Source of the DNA: JALYXI01 sp963795835
GTDB lineage: Bacteria; Acidobacteriota; Terriglobia; Bryobacterales; Bryobacteraceae
Assembly: GCA_963795835.1 (NCBI GenBank)
Contig: CAWCJC010000009.1
Coordinates: forward strand, 682,001 to 746,000
Direction: 5' to 3'
DNA length: 64,000 nt
Below are positions 62,725 to 64,000 of the stretch, in pieces (within the stretch, counting starts at the first letter, position 1; each line of letters begins with the position of its first letter). The notes under the pieces were generated by a model. That model was not told where the DNA came from and did no database searches. It saw only the letters and a program-made list of their open reading frames with translations. Both the position numbers and the translations under genes were made by a program.

Positions 62725-64000
62725 ATGTGTAATCGCTGTCTCCTTCTGTCCTCATCCGCAATCGCGTTGCTCGCAATATGCGGCAGCCGCCCCGTTTACG
62801 CCGACGACCCGCATGACATCCAACCAGTCGTTCTGACCAATCCCGATGTAAGCTTCGGGCCTGGGGCCACCAGCGTCGCCGTGCATGGCATGCGGAAGGG
62901 CCAGGCGAACGGCCCCAGCGATACCAAGCCACTGCGGCAGCTGAACAATAGTAGTAAGGGCAAACCGGGGGGCGGCGGTGGTGGGACGAGTTCCGACCCG
63001 GTCGCGCAGTCCGCCGCCTTCACCAGTTCGGCGACAGCGACCGCCAATCCGACCTTCGAAGGGCTCGGCAACGGCTTTCCCCCATTTGCCGTCGATTCCG
63101 CCCCTCCCGATACGAACGGAGCCGTCGGGGCCACCCAGTACGTCCAATGGGTGAATGAATCGTTCGCGGTTTTCGATAAGACTGGCGTGCTAAAAGACGG
63201 CCCGGTCGCGGGCAATCAGCTGTTTCAGGGGCTTGGCAGCAATCATCCGTGTGCGATCAACAACGATGGAGATCCGATCGTCGCTTACGACAAGGCCAAC
63301 GACCGTTGGGTGCTCACACAGTTTTCAGTGACGAACGGTAATTCGGTCGGTTATTGGCAGTGCATCGCGGTTTCACAAACCAGCGATGCTGCTGGCGCTT
63401 TCAATGTCTATGCCTTCCGTCAGCCAAACTTTAATGACTATCCCAAGTTCGGCGTCTGGAACGGGGTGTACTACGCCAGCTATAACATGTTCAGCGGGAA
63501 CACCTTCACAGGGGCGCGGCTTTGCGCGTACAATGGCGCCGCGATGCGAACAGGCGCCGCAGCACAAGAGCAGTGCTTTCAGCTTTCTAGCGCGTACGGC
63601 GGCATTCTGCCCGCGGACGTTGACGGTTCCATCCAGCCGCCCGCCGCGGCCAGCGAGTACTTCCTCGGTTTCGGCACGAACTCGCTGCTGACGTGGCGCT
63701 TCCACGTGGATTTCGCGACCAGCGCCAACAGCACACTCAGCGGTCCATATACGACCAGCGTCGCCCAATTCGCGGAAGCCTGCAGCGGAGGAACCTGTAT
63801 CCCGCAGCCTTCCACCACTCAGCAACTCGATTCGCTTGGCGACCGGCTGATGTACCGTCTCTCCTATCGCCACTTCAGCGATGGACATGAAGCCCTATTT
63901 GTGAATCATTCCGTCAACCCCGGCTATGTGGCGTCCGGATCGCGCTGGTACGAACTGCGACCTGCCAGCGGCGGAGCGAACGGTGTAACTGTAAACCAGC
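62725..64000 (+). CDS. large secreted protein, truncated by window end, unknown function
   Basis: An uninterrupted frame of 425 codons runs from ATG 62725 to the window end without a stop. It begins with a signal peptide (LLLSSSAIALLAICGSRPVYA), then a Gly-rich linker (about residues 75-85) and a domain with DSAPPDTNGAVGATQYVQWVNESF, NNDGDPIVAYDKANDRWVLTQF and NFNDYPKFGVWNGVYYASYNMF. These blocks belong to a widespread, uncharacterised family of secreted proteins in soil bacteria, with a repeated beta-propeller-like look. Several paired cysteines may form disulfides. The full protein presumably continues with repeat or adhesion modules. Confidence 0.82.
   Translation, partial: MCNRCLLLSSSAIALLAICGSRPVYADDPHDIQPVVLTNPDVSFGPGATSVAVHGMRKGQANGPSDTKPLRQLNNSSKGKPGGGGGGTSSDPVAQSAAFTSSATATANPTFEGLGNGFPPFAVDSAPPDTNGAVGATQYVQWVNESFAVFDKTGVLKDGPVAGNQLFQGLGSNHPCAINNDGDPIVAYDKANDRWVLTQFSVTNGNSVGYWQCIAVSQTSDAAGAFNVYAFRQPNFNDYPKFGVWNGVYYASYNMFSGNTFTGARLCAYNGAAMRTGAAAQEQCFQLSSAYGGILPADVDGSIQPPAAASEYFLGFGTNSLLTWRFHVDFATSANSTLSGPYTTSVAQFAEACSGGTCIPQPSTTQQLDSLGDRLMYRLSYRHFSDGHEALFVNHSVNPGYVASGSRWYELRPASGGANGVTVNQ

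Noticed and set aside
1..64000. CRISPR arrays, tRNA or rRNA genes, transposases
   Set aside because: No regular short repeats with spacers, no tRNA cloverleaf-like sequence and no transposase motif were seen, though a tool-based scan was not possible.

Overview
The window reads as chromosomal DNA of an Acidobacteriota member, most likely the Bryobacterales/Solibacter lineage. The base composition is GC-rich, two proteins end in the roughly 215-residue domain catalogued as TIGR03437 that is typical of Solibacter, and the mix of secreted amidohydrolases, a PQQ dehydrogenase, hemicellulases and large glycan loci fits soil acidobacteria. This is an inference from family content; no 16S gene is present.

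Layout. 0-2.2 kb is the end of a ribosomal operon (rpsD, rpoA, rplQ and a small ORF). 2.2-18 kb is a mixed block: a TadG-like protein, an RlmI-like rRNA methyltransferase, a secreted aldose epimerase, a PQQ dehydrogenase with an embedded cytochrome c, a coupled amidase/amidohydrolase pair, a 597-aa secreted protein of unknown role, an EXORDIUM-like protein with a clear terminator, a double retropepsin-like protein, and a zinc alcohol dehydrogenase with an SRPBCC protein. 18.4-22.5 kb is a tightly coupled three-gene operon (caspase-TPR, small FecR-like secreted protein, CHASE2 membrane sensor), transcribed divergently from a MerR regulator coupled to a VIT-vWA protein. 26.2-44.7 kb is a cell-surface glycan locus: a DegT-fold PLP enzyme with His in place of the catalytic Lys, a sugar C-methyltransferase, an SDR epimerase, a Gfo/Idh/MocA oxidoreductase, six cytosolic-type glycosyltransferases or relatives, a deacetylase, methyltransferases, a radical SAM/SPASM enzyme, a GT-C-like membrane protein and a flippase. 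44.7-51.4 kb is a four-gene operon of exported proteins, ending in a Cys-rich/beta-barrel fusion. A second GT-C protein, two toxin-antitoxin modules (one decayed), and a TIM-barrel/SUMF1 fusion beside a CE15 esterase and GH51 arabinofuranosidase follow. 60-62.3 kb carries two near-identical copies of a roughly 0.97 kb segment with a diiron metallo-beta-lactamase-fold gene; the second copy cuts a TIR gene. The last 1.3 kb is the start of a large secreted protein that runs off the window.

Many neighbours overlap as ATGA, GTGA or TTGA, so translational coupling is the rule. Eight otherwise good genes are each split by one frameshift, and seven of these fit a single extra base, often in a short homopolymer. 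The simplest reading is uncorrected sequencing insertions, so those genes are described across the break. The best candidates for an undescribed system are the caspase/FecR-like/CHASE2 operon with its divergent MerR/VIT-vWA partner, and the Cys-rich/barrel operon.
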